From Thiohalophilus thiocyanatoxydans (GTDB lineage Bacteria > Pseudomonadota > Gammaproteobacteria > UBA6429 > Thiohalophilaceae): a stretch of DNA of 64,000 nt. The translations under genes and the position numbers were made by a program. The notes below the pieces were generated by a model. The model saw only the letters and a program-made list of their open reading frames with translations, ran no database searches and was not told the origin of the DNA. Shown in pieces: positions 63,860 through 64,000 of the stretch. Positions within the stretch are counted from its first letter, which is position 1; every line of letters starts with the position of its first letter. The stretch is taken from contig NZ_SOQX01000004.1 in NCBI RefSeq assembly GCF_004366735.1, forward strand, positions 164,705 through 228,704, written 5' to 3'.

Positions 63860-64000
63860 ATGTTTGAACTAATGGATACCTACAGTCAGAACGCCGTGAT
63901 CAAGGTAATCGGCGTGGGAGGCGGTGGAGGTAACGCCGTCGAACACATGGTAGTACAGAGCATCGAAGGGGTGGATTTCATCTGCGCCAATACCGATGCC
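63860..64000 (+). CDS. ftsZ: FtsZ, tubulin-like division GTPase (N-terminal part)
   Basis: The first 47 codons are inside the window; the gene runs off the right edge. It starts [20 protein letters not shown] and continues [27 protein letters not shown], the standard FtsZ beginning with the GTP-binding [10 protein letters not shown] loop. A GGAGGGG ribosome site lies 6 nt before ATG 63860. FtsZ polymerises into the ring that organises septation. Confidence 0.97.
   Translation, partial: MFELMDTYSQNAVIKVIGVGGGGGNAVEHMVVQSIEGVDFICANTDA

Overview
The window is a chromosomal segment of a GC-rich gammaproteobacterium. The strongest clue to the organism is gene order. The series kdsC/mla - ibaG-murA-hisGDC - algW-type protease - Nif3 - petABC - sspAB - diaA/yraN/lpoA/rsmI - rnpB - mraZ-rsmH-ftsL-ftsI-murEF-mraY-murD-ftsW-murGCB-ddl-ftsQAZ follows, as I recall it, the order in Pseudomonas and other non-enteric gammaproteobacteria. 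A DAB-type inorganic-carbon transporter, a cytochrome bc1 operon and short-form HisG would fit an autotrophic, possibly sulfur-oxidising lineage near Chromatiales or Ectothiorhodospiraceae. That placement is inference, because no rRNA gene or marker is present.

Layout. 1-11.4 kb: envelope and biosynthesis genes. These are kdsC (partial), an HMA metal-binding protein, a YrbG-type Ca/Na antiporter and mlaA on the minus strand, then mlaFEDCB, ibaG, murA, hisG, hisD and hisC on the plus strand. 11.4-35.4 kb: an accessory region lying where hisC and algW are neighbours in Pseudomonas. It holds two composite arrays of hairpins with TCC loops (one split by an IS481-family element), a ParE/RelE-type toxin-antitoxin pair, AT-rich genes for a BRCT protein, lipoproteins and small membrane proteins, a stand-alone PDC sensor protein, a RibD-C-like reductase, an MBL-fold hydrolase, a four-gene dab operon, an outer-membrane barrel protein, an orphan MerB, a PAS-GGDEF-EAL protein and malate synthase G. 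35.4-47.2 kb: DegS/AlgW-type protease, Nif3, petABC, sspAB, a GlcD/Dld-type flavoprotein, diaA-yraN-lpoA, rsmI and the RNase P RNA. 47.3-64 kb: the division and cell wall cluster, with a clear sigma-70 promoter and a three-repeat MraZ operator, running off the window in ftsZ.

How the genes work together. MlaA with MlaFEDCB maintains outer-membrane lipid asymmetry. murA and the cluster at the end of the window build peptidoglycan from UDP-GlcNAc to lipid II and the divisome, and LpoA activates a peptidoglycan synthase. PetABC is respiratory complex III. DabB, a NuoM-like extra membrane protein, DabA and a PII-like protein form a candidate energised CO2/bicarbonate uptake module.

Most unusual parts: the hairpin arrays and their interruption by the IS; a possible three-way-junction RNA just upstream of dabB; a leader with mutually exclusive TCAGGG/CCCTGA hairpins before the GGDEF-EAL gene; and several families of dispersed palindromic repeats. 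All structures were read by eye and none has been folded or searched computationally.
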